Assembly: GCA_021201475.1 (NCBI GenBank)
Contig: JAJQEV010000033.1
Coordinates: 8,638-43,775 of the forward strand
DNA from: Clostridiales bacterium
GTDB lineage: Bacteria > Bacillota > Clostridia > Oscillospirales > Oscillospiraceae
Length of the DNA stretch: 35,138 bases
Reading direction: 5' to 3'
The stretch's first letter is position 1, and each line of letters opens with the position of its first letter. The position numbers and the translations under genes were made by a program. The notes under the pieces are model-generated. The model had not been told where the DNA came from. It saw nothing but the letters and a program-made list of their open reading frames with translations, and ran no database searches. Of the stretch, positions 23,856 through 31,664 are shown piece by piece.

Positions 23856-24932
23856 ATGAAAGAATTTTTAAAACGGAAAAACATCGTCATTTCCCTGAAG
23901 CGCTATGGTATTGACGCCATGGGCTCCATGGCCCAGGGGCTGTTCTGTACCCTGCTGATTGGCACCATTCTGAACACGCTGGGCACCCAGTTCAACATTG
24001 GCTTTCTGACCGCCGACATCGGCGGTACCGGCTACACCATTGGCGGCTTCGCCACCGCCATGTCCGGTCCGGCCATGGCCGCCGCCATCGGGAACTCCCT
24101 GGGCGCGCCGGGGCTGGTGCTGTTCTCCCTGATTCCGGTGGGCTTCGCCACCAACACCCTGGGCGGAGCAGGCGGCCCGCTGGCCGTCCTCATCGTCGCC
24201 ATCGTGGCGACAGAGTTTGGCAAGGCCGTTTCCAAGGAGACGAAAATTGACATCCTGGTGACCCCCTGCGTCACCATCCTGGTGGGCGTAGGGCTGGCCG
24301 CCCTGATTGCCGCCCCCATCGGCAAAGCTGCCAGCGCCCTGGGGCAGGTCATCATGTGGGCCACCGATTTGCAGCCCTTCCTGATGGGCATTGTGGTGTC
24401 CGTGCTGGTGGGCATGGCGCTGACGCTGCCCATCTCCTCCGCCGCCATTTGCTCGGTGCTGGGCCTGACCGGACTGGCGGGCGGCGCGGCGGTGGCCGGG
24501 TGCTGCGCCCAGATGGTGGGCTTCGCCGTGATGAGCTTTAAGGAGAACCGCTGGGGCGGCCTGGTCAGCCAGGGCATCGGCACCTCCATGCTGCAAATGC
24601 CCAACATCGTAAAGAATCCACGCATCTGGATCCCCCCCACGCTGGCCTCCGCCATCACAGGCCCCATCGCCACCTGCGTGTTCCGCCTGACCATGGACGG
24701 CGCGCCGGTGTCCTCTGGCATGGGCACCTGCGGCCTTGTGGGGCAGATCGGCGTCTACACCGGTTGGCTGGCGGACATTGAGGCGGGGACGAAGGCCGCC
24801 ATTACCGCCTTTGACTGGGTGGGGCTGGTTCTGATTTGCTTTGTGCTGCCCGCCGTGCTGTCCGTGCTGTTCTGCGAAGCCGAGCGGAAGCTGGGCTGGA
24901 TTCAGGAGAATGACCTGAAGCTGGAAGGGTAA
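23856..24932 (+). CDS. PTS sugar transporter subunit IIC-like membrane protein
   Basis: The product is 358 residues, very hydrophobic with about eight to ten membrane segments. Family features are ISLKRYGIDAMGSMAQGLFCTLLIGTILNTLG at the N terminus, Gly/Ala-rich helices, and the NPxI-like segment around FKENRWGGLVSQGIGTSMLQMPNI. I assign it to the PTS_EIIC_2-type group. No EIIA, EIIB or HPr partner is in the window, so its role as a sugar permease is uncertain; some members may be sensors or non-PTS transporters. ATG 23856 is selected by TAGGAG at 23849-23854, and an earlier in-frame start lacks a ribosome site. It is a single-gene unit with strong promoter, operator candidate and terminator. 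Confidence 0.8.
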   Translation: MKEFLKRKNIVISLKRYGIDAMGSMAQGLFCTLLIGTILNTLGTQFNIGFLTADIGGTGYTIGGFATAMSGPAMAAAIGNSLGAPGLVLFSLIPVGFATNTLGGAGGPLAVLIVAIVATEFGKAVSKETKIDILVTPCVTILVGVGLAALIAAPIGKAASALGQVIMWATDLQPFLMGIVVSVLVGMALTLPISSAAICSVLGLTGLAGGAAVAGCCAQMVGFAVMSFKENRWGGLVSQGIGTSMLQMPNIVKNPRIWIPPTLASAITGPIATCVFRLTMDGAPVSSGMGTCGLVGQIGVYTGWLADIEAGTKAAITAFDWVGLVLICFVLPAVLSVLFCEAERKLGWIQENDLKLEG

Positions 24933-25013
24933 CGGATAAATGATATATCATAGCAGGCAAAAGAAACTCCGCCCCCTCTGAATTGCCGGAACAGGTTTCC
25001 TTTTCAGCGAGAA

Positions 25014-25068
25014 AGAAAACTACGGTCATGTGAAAGCGAAGCCGCTTTTTGCATGGCCGTAGTTTTCT
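25014..25068. terminator. Long-stem hairpin between PTS-IIC-like gene and the convergent pseudogene
   Basis: AGAAAACTACGGTCATG (25014-25030) pairs with CATGGCCGTAGTTTTCT (25052-25068) with one mismatch. The T/A-rich ends allow termination from either side. Confidence 0.7.
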
Positions 25069-25123
25069 GCGATAAACGTCAGCGTCACCCGCTTTGTTTT
25101 TACAGCGGCTGCGTCCTGTTTGT

Positions 25124-25887
25124 TCAAATAAACTCAAGCAGTTTGTTTTTCACACAGACTTTGTAGCTCAGTTTTTTCTCACCTGCGTTGGCAAACGAAA
25201 CCGTTATAACTATCCCGGCAATGTCAGTGATAACCCCCTCCCCGAAGGATTTATGCTTCACTTTCCGCCCGATGAGATCCGGCGGTACAGTTATCTTCGG
25301 CTTCAAAGGATGAGAAGATGCAGTCGGAACATCTGGCGTTGGTTTTAACTCCGGCTGCTTTCCGGAGTTCTTCTTTTCTGTCATCATTTTATGATATTCG
25401 GCGTCCACGTTTGCACCCCGTGTCCGATAATCGTCCATATCCCGGAACACAAACATGGGGGGCTTCTTCACATCATTCTCCGGAACGGGGCGAATCGGAA
25501 ACATCCAAACCTTTCTGTCGTTTCCGTCCTCACCGGGCTGATTGTCAACATAAGGGGTGCCCGCAAGCGCTATTCTGCCGCAATACACAATTTGTCGGCA
25601 TTCATCACTTCGAACAGATGAACGTCCACACCATTGCTTCCACATTCCGCAAGTATAGCGTTCTGGGCCCAATGAATATCCTGATCTCCGGATTTGCCCA
25701 TTCCGGTATAGTGGAGTACGTCCCCAATCCATTTATCGTGGTAAAGGCCCTTCGTGTAATCAGAAATGAGCACCAGTGTATTCGTCACGTTTGACCGGCG
25801 CATTCCGCCCATGTTGCCGCATTTGAAAATGGCTACGAGCTCCGAATTTTTTACGGTCTGCCCGATTGTTAAGCCTGGATTGAACAT
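25124..25887 (-). pseudogene. Frameshifted SRA/McrA-like protein with C-terminal Tudor-like domain
   Basis: Two overlapping frames make one product. The 5' part (25887 to about 25593) encodes MFNPGLTIGQTVKNSELVAI-type sequence with FKCGNMGGMRRS, LVLISDYTKGLY, VLHYTGMGKSGDQD and VDVHLFEVMNADK. The 3' part (about 25590 to 25124) continues with VYCGRIALAG and VWMFPIRPV. It ends in VKHKSFGEGVITDI, similar to the C-terminal Tudor-like domain of UvrD helicases. The break is at plus positions 25585-25593: restoring one base after GACAAAT would join both frames. The first domain resembles the N-terminal SRA-like part of HNH restriction endonucleases (ScoMcrA type), which read modified DNA; no HNH motif is visible. 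It is either a decayed defence gene or an assembly indel. ATG 25885-25887 has AGGAA upstream. Confidence 0.6.
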
Positions 25888-26120
25888 TGGTGATTTCCTA
25901 CTTTCTGTTTTATTCCCTGCATAAATTAGGTCGTTTGAAAAATTACGGCATTCTCTTTACAGGCCGCTGCGTACAGTAATCCTCATTTTGGACCATAAAA
26001 TTTCATTTGTTCTATTATATCCGCAGCTGCCGCAGCCGTCAATTCCCTTTTATCCTCTCTGCGAAAAGGATAGGCTGGAGCGCCGCCTGCGTCCAAATCG
26101 GCCAAACCGGAAATTTTCCC

Positions 26121-26150
26121 TTGACTTTTCCCTCACTCCCGTGATACACT
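26121..26150 (+). promoter_or_regulatory. Candidate promoter of glyS
   Basis: TTGACT (26121-26126), an 18-bp spacer and TACACT (26145-26150) lie immediately upstream of the T-box leader. Confidence 0.5.
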
Positions 26151-26156
26151 TACTCC

Positions 26157-26405
26157 AAACCAATAGGCGCTGACAGGGAAGCTGCCGCATCCCCGTCCTA
26201 CAGAGAGGAGCCATCCGGTGCAAGGCTTCGGACGGACTGCGGCACAGGCCCCCTTGAGCCGCGGCAGGAACGGTGCCAGTCACCCAGTAAACGCCGCCGG
26301 TCGCCCCCGTTACGGGCTGAGAGTGTACAGCGCTTTCGCTGTAAATTCAGGTGGTACCACGGATGTAAGTTCGCCCTGAGCAGTAGTTGCTCAGGGCGTT
26401 TTTTC
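26157..26405 (+). promoter_or_regulatory. T-box riboswitch leader of glyS
   Basis: The conserved T-box AGGTGGTACCACGG is at 26349-26362. Upstream lies a long Stem I region including ACAGAGAGGAGCC with a distal GGTG loop. A Stem III hairpin ACAGCG-CTTT-CGCTGT precedes the T-box. Downstream is an intrinsic terminator, CGCCCTGAGCA/TGCTCAGGGCG plus six T (26372-26404). Uncharged tRNA-Gly should pair with the specifier and T-box and prevent termination. A GGC at about 26252-26262 could be the glycine specifier, but I could not fix the Stem I fold. The 5' boundary is approximate. Confidence 0.9.
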
Positions 26406-26460
26406 GTGGCCCATCCGCCGCAAAACCCGGCAAATGTAAACGACAATGGAGGACTATGTG

Positions 26461-27891
26461 ATGGAAAACAGCAACAAAACTATGGAAAAAATCATCGCCC
26501 TGTGCAAGGGGCGGGGCTTCATCTTCGCAGGCAGCGAGATTTACGGCGGCCTGGCCAACACCTGGGACTACGGCCCCCTGGGCGTGGAGCTGAAGAACAA
26601 CGTGAAGGCGGCCTGGCGGAAGAAGTTCATCCAGGAATCCCCCTACAACGTGGGGCTGGACTCCGCTATCCTGATGAACCCTCAGACCTGGGTGGCCTCC
26701 GGCCATCTGGGGGGCTTCAGCGACCCGCTGATGGACTGCAAGGAGTGCCATGAGCGGTTCCGCGCCGACCAGCTCATCGAGGGCTGGGCGGAGGAGAACG
26801 GCTATGCCCTGGAAAAGCCCATCGACGGCTTCACCCAGGAGGAGATGGCCGCCTTCATTGAGGAGCACCACGTCTGCTGCCCCACCTGCGGCAAGCACAA
26901 CTGGACGGACATCCGCCAGTTCAACCTGATGTTCAAGACCTTCCAGGGGGTGACGGAGGACGCCAAGAACACCGTCTACCTCCGTCCGGAAACGGCCCAG
27001 GGCATTTTTGTCAACTTCCCCAACATTCAGCGCACCACCCGTAAGAAGCTGCCCTTCGGCGTGGCCCAAATCGGCAAGAGCTTCCGCAACGAGATCACCC
27101 CGGGCAACTTCACCTTCCGCACGAGAGAGTTTGAGCAGATGGAGCTGGAGTTCTTCTGCAAGCCGGGCACTGACCTGGAGTGGTTTGCCTACTGGCGGCA
27201 GTTCTGCCATGACTGGCTCATCGGCCTGGGGATGCAGGACGAGAACCTCCGCCTGCGGGACCACGAGCCGGAGGAGCTGAGCTTCTACTCCAAGGCCACC
27301 ACCGACTTTGAGTATCTCTTCCCCTTCGGCTGGGGCGAGCTGTGGGGCATTGCCGACCGGACGGACTACGACCTGACCCAGCACCAGAACACCTCCGGCA
27401 AGGACATGACCTATTTCGACCCCACCGACAACACCCGCTATATCCCCTACGTCATCGAGCCGTCCCTGGGCGCCGACCGGGTGGTGCTGGCCTTCCTGAT
27501 CGAAGCCTACGACGAGGAAGTGGTGGGCCAGGACAAGAAGGGCAACGACGATGTGCGGGTGGTCATGCACCTCCATCCCGCCCTGGCCCCCTTCAAGGCG
27601 GCGGTGCTGCCCCTGTCCAAAAAGCTGGGCCCCAAGGCCCAGGAGGTGCAGCAGATGCTGAGCAAGTATTATATGGTGGACTATGACGACACCGGTTCCA
27701 TCGGCAAGCGCTACCGCCGTCAGGACGAGGTGGGCACCCCCTACTGCATCACTGTGGACTTCCAGACCGTGGGCGACGAGAACACCCCCGCCGACAACGC
27801 TGTCACCATCCGCGACCGGGATACCATGGAGCAGGTGCGGGTGCCGATTGCAGAACTGAAAAATTGGCTGGACGAGAAGCTGGCGTATTGA
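26461..27891 (+). CDS. glyS: Glycyl-tRNA synthetase, homodimeric class II type
   Basis: The product is 476 residues. It charges tRNA-Gly with glycine. It is the single-chain (alpha2) GlyRS used by many Firmicutes and Actinobacteria, not the GlyQ/GlyS tetramer. Class II motifs are seen: [14 protein letters not shown] and TWDYGPLG at the N terminus, [15 protein letters not shown], and motif 2-like [29 protein letters not shown] motif 3 region with [14 protein letters not shown] follows, then the anticodon-binding domain (about 360-476). A zinc-type CxxC pair is present (CKECH and CCPTCGK). ATG 26461 is used because TGGAGG (26447-26452) is its ribosome site and would lie inside the message if ATG 26446 were used. 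T-box controlled; a tRNA-Gly gene lies downstream. Confidence 0.95.
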   Translation: MENSNKTMEKIIALCKGRGFIFAGSEIYGGLANTWDYGPLGVELKNNVKAAWRKKFIQESPYNVGLDSAILMNPQTWVASGHLGGFSDPLMDCKECHERFRADQLIEGWAEENGYALEKPIDGFTQEEMAAFIEEHHVCCPTCGKHNWTDIRQFNLMFKTFQGVTEDAKNTVYLRPETAQGIFVNFPNIQRTTRKKLPFGVAQIGKSFRNEITPGNFTFRTREFEQMELEFFCKPGTDLEWFAYWRQFCHDWLIGLGMQDENLRLRDHEPEELSFYSKATTDFEYLFPFGWGELWGIADRTDYDLTQHQNTSGKDMTYFDPTDNTRYIPYVIEPSLGADRVVLAFLIEAYDEEVVGQDKKGNDDVRVVMHLHPALAPFKAAVLPLSKKLGPKAQEVQQMLSKYYMVDYDDTGSIGKRYRRQDEVGTPYCITVDFQTVGDENTPADNAVTIRDRDTMEQVRVPIAELKNWLDEKLAY

Positions 27892-27898
27892 TTGACTA

Positions 27899-27936
27899 CT
27901 TCCGCAGGCAGCCCCTTCAGGGGTTGTCTGCGGAAG
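27899..27936 (+). terminator. Stem-loop after glyS
   Basis: CTTCCGCAGGCAGCCCC faces GGGGTTGTCTGCGGAAG with a 4-nt loop. The stem is strong but the following sequence (GTTCCGC) has few T, so termination is probable rather than certain. Confidence 0.6.
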
Positions 27937-28038
27937 GTTCCGCGTTGTTCCCCTGAACGGCAACTTTGCGGCGGCGGGAGCGGTTCCCCTGACAGCGGAG
28001 CGTTTCGCCGGAAATTTTCAGCAATTTTGTTTTTCCGC

Positions 28039-28066
28039 TTGACAATTTTGAGAAAAATGCTATAAT
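28039..28066 (+). promoter_or_regulatory. Full-consensus promoter of tRNA-Gly
   Basis: TTGACA (28039-28044), a 16-bp spacer and TATAAT (28061-28066) sit 12 bp before the tRNA 5' end. Both hexamers match consensus completely. Confidence 0.92.
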
Positions 28067-28078
28067 ATGCTTTGTTGT

Positions 28079-28154
28079 GCGGGAGTAGCTCATCTGGTAG
28101 AGCGCCACCTTGCCAAGGTGGAGGTAGCGAGTTCGAGCCTCGTCTTCCGCTCCA
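28079..28154 (+). tRNA. tRNA-Gly (anticodon GCC)
   Basis: The cloverleaf folds with acceptor GCGGGAG/CTTCCGC and D stem GCTC/GAGC. The anticodon stem CCACC/GGTGG has loop TTGCCAA, giving anticodon GCC. The T arm carries GTTCGAGC, and CCA is encoded at 28152-28154. It is the cognate of the glyS T-box upstream. Confidence 0.95.
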
Positions 28155-28226
28155 TCGTAGAGGGTATCTGATATGTTCAGGTACCCTCTTTCGTTTTGGC
28201 TATTTCCTCGAACGCGCTGCCTCCAC
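28122..28226 (+). repeat. 105-bp direct repeat, unit 1 (tRNA-Gly 3' end and flank)
   Basis: It begins AGGTAGCGAGTTCGAGCC within the tRNA variable/T region and ends GCGCTGCCTCCAC. It is identical over all 105 bp to 28301-28405. It includes the hairpin GAGGGTATCTGA...TCAGGTACCCTC with TTTCGTTTT, the probable tRNA terminator. Confidence 0.95.
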
Positions 28227-28300
28227 CAAAATCCGCGTGTCGCGCGGATTTTTGCAATCAGAGGTACCCGGTACCCGGAAAAGCCCCGCTTTTCCGGGGC
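28227..28300 (+). other. 74-bp spacer between the tRNA-derived repeats
   Basis: It contains AAAATCCGCG/CGCGGATTTT (terminator-like, followed by T and GC) and a second fold around GGAAAAGCCCCGCTTTTCC. There is no coding capacity. Confidence 0.7.
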
Positions 28301-28405
28301 AGGTAGCGAGTTCGAGCCTCGTCTTCCGCTCCATCGTAGAGGGTATCTGATATGTTCAGGTACCCTCTTTCGTTTTGGCTATTTCCTCGAACGCGCTGCC
28401 TCCAC
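28301..28405 (+). repeat. 105-bp direct repeat, unit 2 (tRNA-Gly 3' fragment)
   Basis: This is a perfect copy of 28122-28226. Only the last 33 nt of the tRNA (T arm, acceptor 3' strand, CCA) are present, at 28301-28333, so it is not a functional tRNA. It resembles an attachment-site remnant or a partially deleted second tRNA copy. Confidence 0.9.
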
Positions 28406-28443
28406 TGTGCGCCGCTTCGCGGCCCCCTACTCAGCAGTGGACT

Positions 28444-28649
28444 GTGAAGCCTAAATCTTCACTTTTCTGTAGGGGCGGCCCTCGGCCGCCCGTGGAAACC
28501 ACCTGCTTACTTCGGGCGGCCAAGGGCCGCCCCTACACATACGATTGCAAAAATCAGAACAATTTGCCCGTCTGAACAGTATGACAGGCAGTTCCGCTGG
28601 CATTTTGTGACGGTTGAATAAAACAAAGCTTTAGTTTTCACATTCTACT
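28444..28649 (+). repeat. 206-bp dispersed repeat, copy 2
   Basis: Same orientation and length as 23114-23319. The inner inverted repeat GTAGGGGCGGCCCTCGGCCG / GGCCAAGGGCCGCCCCTAC is more nearly perfect here than in copy 1. The remaining gap from 28650 to 28834 shows no supportable gene. Confidence 0.85.
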
Positions 28650-28834
28650 AGCAGGGCCGCACACTGTTCGCCCGCCCCTTTCCTCCTTAAATAAGGATGG
28701 ACAAAGGAAGCAGGCGCTTCCCCTCCTGGCGGGGGGTATTCCTTTCTAAGCGCCGGATACTGGCGCCAACCAAAAACACTCCCCCGCACAGCCCAGACCG
28801 GGGCGTTTGCGCAGGGGAGCGTTGTCCTTCCGTA

Positions 28835-29665
28835 TTACTTCAGCAAGGTGGTGATGAGCATGGCAGTGTTGTTCAGCTCGCCGCTTTCCAGCGTCTCCAC
28901 CTGTCCTGCATCCACGGCGGCGGCAATGGCCGGGTCGATGGGCAGCTGGGCCAGCACCGGCAGATGGCAGGCCGCAGCCACCTCCGCCACATGGCTCTTG
29001 CCGAAGATCTCGTGCCGCCCGCCGCAGTCCGGGCACTGATAATAGGCAAAGTTTTCCACCAGACCCAGCACGGGCACGTTCATCAGCTGGGCCATGTTCA
29101 CTGCCTTAGTGACGATCATGCTGACCAGATCCTGGGGGGAGGTGACCACGATGATGCCGTCAATGGGCAGACTCTGGAAGACGGTCAGAGGTACGTCGCC
29201 GGTTCCGGGAGGCATATCCACGAACATATAGTCCACATCGCCCCAGTTCACATCCGTCCAGAACTGCTTCACCACACCGGCGATCACCGGACCACGCCAT
29301 ACCACGGGGTCGGTCTCGTTCTCCGTCAGCAGATTCAGGCTCATCACCTCTACCCCGCCGACGCTGACCGCCGGGAGGATGCCGCTTTCGTCCCCCATGG
29401 CATGCTCATGGATGCCGAAGGACTTGGGGATGGAGGGGCCGGTGATGTCTGCGTCCAGCACGGCTACCCGGTAGCCCAGCTTCGCCGTGGCGGAGGCCAG
29501 GCAGGCCGTGACCATGCTCTTGCCCACGCCGCCCTTGCCGCTCATCACGGCGATGACGTGCTTGCAGGAGGAGTGGGCGTTCAGCTCTTCCTTTGGAATC
29601 GTATTTTCACGGCTGCTGCAGGCGGCAGAGCAGCTGGAACAATCATGGGTACATTCTTCTGCCAT
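28835..29665 (-). CDS. mrp: Mrp/NBP35-family iron-sulfur cluster carrier ATPase
   Basis: The product is 276 residues. It is a P-loop ATPase that holds and delivers Fe-S clusters to apoproteins in the cytoplasm. The deviant Walker A motif is MSGKGGVGKS (41-50). Walker-B-like and switch segments are DYMFVDMPPGTGD and VLDADITGPSIPKSFG. The C-terminal CxxC is in YYQCPDCGGRH, the bridging cluster site of Mrp dimers. The N terminus has an extra cysteine group (C5, C9, C12, C16), reminiscent of the N-terminal cluster of NBP35-like proteins though with different spacing. The start at 29665 (MAEECTHDC) has AAGGAGCG upstream; a longer frame adds a segment without a ribosome site. Confidence 0.9.
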   Translation of the reverse strand: MAEECTHDCSSCSAACSSRENTIPKEELNAHSSCKHVIAVMSGKGGVGKSMVTACLASATAKLGYRVAVLDADITGPSIPKSFGIHEHAMGDESGILPAVSVGGVEVMSLNLLTENETDPVVWRGPVIAGVVKQFWTDVNWGDVDYMFVDMPPGTGDVPLTVFQSLPIDGIIVVTSPQDLVSMIVTKAVNMAQLMNVPVLGLVENFAYYQCPDCGGRHEIFGKSHVAEVAAACHLPVLAQLPIDPAIAAAVDAGQVETLESGELNNTAMLITTLLK

Positions 29666-29917
29666 AATCTTTCGCTCCTTAGCGCTTTTTGTACCTGTAA
29701 GCATACCACAAACCCCTTCATTTTACAACTGCTTTTTTCCTTCCGCCTCAAATTCCTGTTTTAGACCGATGTGATTGGCCGGAAAGAGCCTCTCCTAAAG
29801 GAAACCCTCCACTGCCTGACGGAAGGGAGGGCCGGACGAATCCTCTGGCATGAACGGGTTCCGGGGAAGCGAGATTCCCTTGAACTGACGGCATTGGCCG
29901 ATGGCGGACAGGGCCGA

Positions 29918-30589
29918 TTACGCGCAAAACCGATGCTTCCCGATGACGGTGATCAGCGGCCTGGACCAGATCCAGGCGCTGGTGGCTGTGTCCGGGTTGA
30001 AATAGTATAGGGCGCCGCCGGAGGGGTCGGCCCCGTTCAGGGCGTCCCGGGCCGCCTGGTAGGCGGAGTCCGCCACAGGCTGGTCGATCTGACCGTCCAC
30101 CATGCAGGTAAAGGCGCCCGGCTCATAGACCACGCCCGCAATTGTGCTGGGGAAGGAGGGGTTGTTCACCCGGTTCAGGATGACCGCCCCCACCGCCACC
30201 TGGCCGGAGTACGGCTCCCCCCGGGCCTCAGCGGAGATCACTTTGGCCAGCAGGGCCACGTCAGCGTTGGTGGAGCTGTTAGTGGCCGCGCCGCTCTCCA
30301 TCCCCAGGGCGCGGAGGGTGGCCGCCCCCACAACACCGTCCTCCGTCAGGCCGTTGGAGCGCTGGAAATATTTTACCGCCGACACCGTGCTGGAGCCGTA
30401 GATGCCGTCCACCGCGCCAGTATAGTAGCCCCAGCGCTTCAGCTTGGTCTGGATGGTGACGACGGTGTCGCCGGAGTCCCCCTGCCGATAGCTGGCTGCG
30501 CTGGCGCTGACAGCAAAGCAGGTGAGGAACAGGCCGGCTGCTAACACAAAAACGGTGGTGCGTACAAACCGCCCGCTGAACTTCTTCAT
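29918..30589 (-). CDS. sleB: Spore cortex-lytic enzyme SleB
   Basis: The product is 223 residues. A signal peptide (about 1-31) precedes a peptidoglycan-binding domain (about 33-95, GDSGDTVVTIQTKLKRWGYYTGAVDGIYG...AVKYFQRSNGLTEDGVVG). The catalytic hydrolase_2 domain (about 108-223) has LLAKVISAEARGEPYSGQVAVGAVILNRV, PSTIAGVVYEPGAF and a terminal IGKHRFC. SleB is a lytic transglycosylase that opens the spore cortex at germination. ATG 30589 has GGAGG at 30598-30602. YpeB, the usual partner, is not adjacent here. The gene marks the organism as an endospore former. CwlJ-type homologues lack the binding domain, so SleB is preferred. Confidence 0.9.
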   Translation of the reverse strand: MKKFSGRFVRTTVFVLAAGLFLTCFAVSASAASYRQGDSGDTVVTIQTKLKRWGYYTGAVDGIYGSSTVSAVKYFQRSNGLTEDGVVGAATLRALGMESGAATNSSTNADVALLAKVISAEARGEPYSGQVAVGAVILNRVNNPSFPSTIAGVVYEPGAFTCMVDGQIDQPVADSAYQAARDALNGADPSGGALYYFNPDTATSAWIWSRPLITVIGKHRFCA

Positions 30590-30839
30590 GGTACAAACCT
30601 CCACACGTCAGAGACGTTCGATGTTATCACAGCCGTCCCGGGTTGGCCCGATGTCGGCCCCGTAGCGCTGTGAACAGGATGCAGCGTTATGGTCTGTTGC
30701 TGGAGGTTCTTTTATGCTGGAACTGTTTTCCAATCCTGAAAAAGCTGCAAAATGGCAGTATATTTGCACAAAAAAGTTCAAACAGCCAATGGAAAGGCAG
30801 GGCGGCAGGCACTGCCCCGGCAAGCGGCCCCGTTTCCCC

Positions 30840-30869
30840 TTCCGCCGTAAGACCGGTCTTACGGCGGAA
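30840..30869. promoter_or_regulatory. 30-bp perfect palindrome upstream of yaaL-bofA
   Basis: TTCCGCCGTAAGACC followed directly by its reverse complement GGTCTTACGGCGGAA. There is no loop and no T tract, so an operator or a cruciform is likelier than a terminator. It lies 93 bp before the yaaL start codon. Apart from it, the gap 30603-30939 shows no supportable gene. Confidence 0.6.
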
Positions 30870-30961
30870 TGTATAAAATCCGGCATAAGCGGGTATGATT
30901 TTCCATAAATTGGAACAGAGAACGGGCATAAAGCTGCCCGGGGAAAGGAGGCTGTGTCCTA

Positions 30962-31243
30962 TTGCTGGACGAAAAGAGGGAGCGGATACGCCGGAAACGA
31001 GGCCGCCAGGAGGAGCTGCGCACATTGCAGGAGGAGCTGAGCGCCATTCGGTTGGCCCTGCGCCAGGCTGAGGGAAAGTTTAACACCGCCAGCGACCCTC
31101 AGCTGGTGGAGGCCGCCGTGTTTGAAATCAAGGCGCTGCAGGCCCGCCACGCCTACCTGCTGCGGAGCATCAAGGAGGAGCTGGCGGTGGCAAACGCCGC
31201 ATCCTGCCCCCAGGACGGGGCCAACCCGGCAGGCAGCCTATGA
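30962..31243 (+). CDS. yaaL: DUF2508 family (YaaL-like) protein
   Basis: The product is 93 residues, helical and highly charged, without membrane segments. It matches the YaaL/DUF2508 pattern: an Arg/Glu-rich first helix, then FNTASDPQLVEAAVFEIKALQARHAYLLRSIKEE. The start codon is TTG 30962, with AAAGGAGG about 11 bp upstream; no ATG lies in a suitable place. In B. subtilis yaaL directly precedes bofA, the same order as here, which supports both identifications. Function unknown; a sporulation context is implied by the partner gene. Confidence 0.85.
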   Translation: MLDEKRERIRRKRGRQEELRTLQEELSAIRLALRQAEGKFNTASDPQLVEAAVFEIKALQARHAYLLRSIKEELAVANAASCPQDGANPAGSL

Positions 31244-31500
31244 CCCAGGAGGAGCTGCTGACGGTGGGACTGCTGGCAACGGTGCTGGCAGTGGCCTTTT
31301 TGCACAGGCCCCTGGGCTGGCTGCTGAAGCTGGCGGGGCGCTCCGCCGTGGGGGTGACGGTGCTGGCGGTGCTGAATCAGGTGGGCAGCGGTCTGGGGCT
31401 CGGGCTGGGGGTCAACTGGTTTAACGCCCTGGTGCTGGGGGTGTTTGGCGCCCCCGGGCTGGGCCTACTGCTCCTGGCAAAATGGTGGATTTCGTGTTAA
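31240..31500 (+). CDS. bofA: BofA-family pro-sigma-K processing inhibitor
   Basis: The product is 86 residues with two to three hydrophobic segments (about 5-21, 33-50 and 58-82). BofA sits in the outer forespore membrane of sporulating cells and inhibits SpoIVFB cleavage of pro-sigma-K (family knowledge). The family features are the C-terminal NWFNALVLGVFGAPGLGLLLLAKW, with the conserved N-x-x-T/N...G-x-P-G pattern. It overlaps yaaL by 4 bp (ATGA). The recR gene that precedes yaaL in B. subtilis is absent upstream. Confidence 0.88.
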   Translation: MTQEELLTVGLLATVLAVAFLHRPLGWLLKLAGRSAVGVTVLAVLNQVGSGLGLGLGVNWFNALVLGVFGAPGLGLLLLAKWWISC

Positions 31501-31664
31501 GACTATGTCAATGGATACAGCTTCAGCGGAATCCGGGTCGGCTGCGCCTTGGATAAGATACTTTGATGGAAAAGGGAGTTGCGCCTGGCTTAAAAGCAAT
31601 AAGAAATGAACATGGCCTTATCAGCTGTTAGCCGACAAAATCGGGTGTGCATAGCAGAAGTGAT
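31501..31664. other. Gap after bofA without recognised features
   Basis: There are no supportable genes, no clear terminator and no promoter in this stretch. It leads into the inverted repeat at 31665. Confidence 0.4.

Noticed and set aside
23351-23890. 179-codon frame on the minus strand upstream of the PTS-IIC-like gene
   Set aside because: It runs through a terminator hairpin and the strong promoter of the plus-strand gene, and its translation shows no recognisable features.
28122-28405. CRISPR-like pair of direct repeats
   Set aside because: Only two units of 105 bp with one 74-bp spacer, and derived from a tRNA; no cas genes.
28072-28454. Overlapping plus-strand frames across the tRNA-Gly duplication
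   Set aside because: They translate the tRNA and its duplicated flank; the shared peptide is a by-product of the 105-bp DNA repeat.
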